A stretch of 50,251 nt of DNA. Origin: Jiangella rhizosphaerae. Its GTDB lineage: Bacteria > Actinomycetota > Actinomycetes > Jiangellales > Jiangellaceae. Positions within the stretch are counted from its first letter, which is position 1. The number at the start of each line of letters is the position of its first letter. The notes under the pieces are model-generated. The model saw only the letters and a list, made by a program, of their open reading frames with translations, was not told where the DNA came from and ran no database searches. The position numbers were made by a program, and so were the translations under genes. Of this stretch, positions 49,681 to 50,251 are shown piece after piece. The DNA is taken from positions 1 to 50,251 of the forward strand of contig NZ_QUAL01000160.1 in assembly GCF_003579925.1 (NCBI RefSeq). Reading direction: 5' to 3'.

Positions 49681-50251
49681 ATGGACGACGCCGAGCTCGC
49701 CCGCCGCCGGCTGCGTGCCACCGGCCTGGGCGGCCCGCTCGACGCGGCGACGCCCGGCGAGGTGGTCGGCTGGTTCGGCGCCGTCCAGTCGCAGGACTAC
49801 CACCCGGCGAAATGGGGCGTCGCGCAGCGGCTTCGCGGCGCCGTCACCGACGCCGGCCTCGACCACGCGTTCGCCGAGGGTGAGCTGTTGCGAACGCACG
49901 TGCTGCGGCCCACGTGGCACTTCGTCACGCCGGCCGACATCCGCTGGCTGCTGGCGCTGACCGCGCCGCGGGTGCACGCGCTGAACGCGTATTACTACCG
50001 GCAGGCCGAGCTCGACGACGCCCTGCTGCGGCGAGCCGCGGACGTCGTCACCGAGGCACTCGCCGGTGGCGAGCACCTGACCCGCCCCGAGGTCGCCGCG
50101 GTGCTCGAACGGCACGGCATCGTCGCCGCCGGGCCGCGGCTGGCGTACATCCTCATGTTCGCCGAACTGGAGCAGCTGATCTGCAGCGGCGCCCTGCGCG
50201 GCAAGCAGCACACGTACGCGCTGCTCGACGACCGCGCGCCGGCGGCCGATC
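49681..50251 (+). CDS. Winged-helix (HTH_42, AlkZ/YcaQ-like) protein, cut by window edge
   Basis: 190 codons visible, open at the right edge. 'RRLRATGLGGPLDAATPGEVVGWFGAVQSQDYHPAKWGVAQRL' and 'LLRTHVLRPTWHFVTPADIRWLLALTAPRV' are the start of HTH_42 proteins, the family of AlkZ DNA glycosylases; the QSQ in 'VQSQDY' corresponds to their QxQ catalytic motif. Three bases after the DUF885 stop. A DNA-repair or antibiotic-resistance role is possible but not shown. Confidence 0.88.
   Translation, partial: MDDAELARRRLRATGLGGPLDAATPGEVVGWFGAVQSQDYHPAKWGVAQRLRGAVTDAGLDHAFAEGELLRTHVLRPTWHFVTPADIRWLLALTAPRVHALNAYYYRQAELDDALLRRAADVVTEALAGGEHLTRPEVAAVLERHGIVAAGPRLAYILMFAELEQLICSGALRGKQHTYALLDDRAPAAD

Noticed and set aside
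1-50251. tRNA and rRNA genes
   Set aside because: No rRNA sequence or tRNA cloverleaf with a GGTTCGA-type T arm was recognised by eye; a tRNAscan run would be decisive.

Overview
The window is high-GC DNA with actinobacterial gene content: inositol-3-phosphate synthase, an actinobacterial class A penicillin-binding protein, the rpsF-ssb-rpsR-rplI operon, a DnaB with an inserted intein, ECF42 sigma factor with its DGPF partner, and a conservon-type histidine kinase. GTG starts, 4-base start/stop overlaps and leaderless-looking promoters (a TANNNT box 6-8 bases before the start codon) are common. A filamentous actinomycete, possibly Jiangella-like, fits best, but genus is an inference. No rRNA, tRNA, complete IS or CRISPR array was seen.

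Layout. 1-5 kb: a conservon-type sensor kinase cut by the left edge, then padR-ino1 with a PadR-like operator. 5-10 kb: penicillin-binding protein and two polytopic glycosyltransferases (GT87-like and PIG-V-like). 10.5-15.6 kb: alanine-racemase-like protein with a FemX-type ligase, YceI/MarR divergent pair, endonuclease IV, a small hypothetical. 15.7-17.4 kb: rpsF-ssb-rpsR-rplI. 17.5-28.2 kb: accessory stretch with TetR, a LiaS/NarL-like two-component pair, a membrane protein, a thiamine-binding protein, a UbiB kinase, a secreted subtilase and its divergent TrmB/LuxR-like regulator. 28.7-33.1 kb: MATE transporter divergent from dnaB, whose product carries a 427-residue LAGLIDADG intein. 33.3-39.1 kb: XRE regulator/aldo-keto reductase, WYL regulator/DinB/GNAT, DGPF protein with ECF42 sigma. 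39.2-43.3 kb: MMPL transporter and its two-component system. 43.4-50.2 kb: TetR/SDR, two MarR-type regulators, a DNA-glycosylase-like protein, an MFS exporter, a DUF885 peptidase and a winged-helix (AlkZ-like) protein cut by the right edge.

The most unusual signal is non-coding. Four families of hairpin-forming elements lie in intergenic gaps. Family A (three copies, 71-bp core) and family B (two copies, about 72 bp) have nearly invariant loops but stems that differ between copies while staying self-complementary. Family C is a ~517-bp palindromic composite built from two inverted ~133-bp hairpins around a central 13-bp inverted repeat. Family D is a single imperfect palindrome. Four of the five convergent gaps longer than 80 bp hold one of these elements, and one B copy supplies the stop codon of the ECF sigma gene.

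Regulation is readable at several sites: a PadR inverted repeat, an XRE-type operator, twin TetR operators, a 17-bp palindrome filling a -35/-10 spacer before marR, a SoxR/MerR-type box before the MFS gene, three related palindromes around the MMPL two-component system, and a cluster of DnaA-box-like motifs before dnaB.
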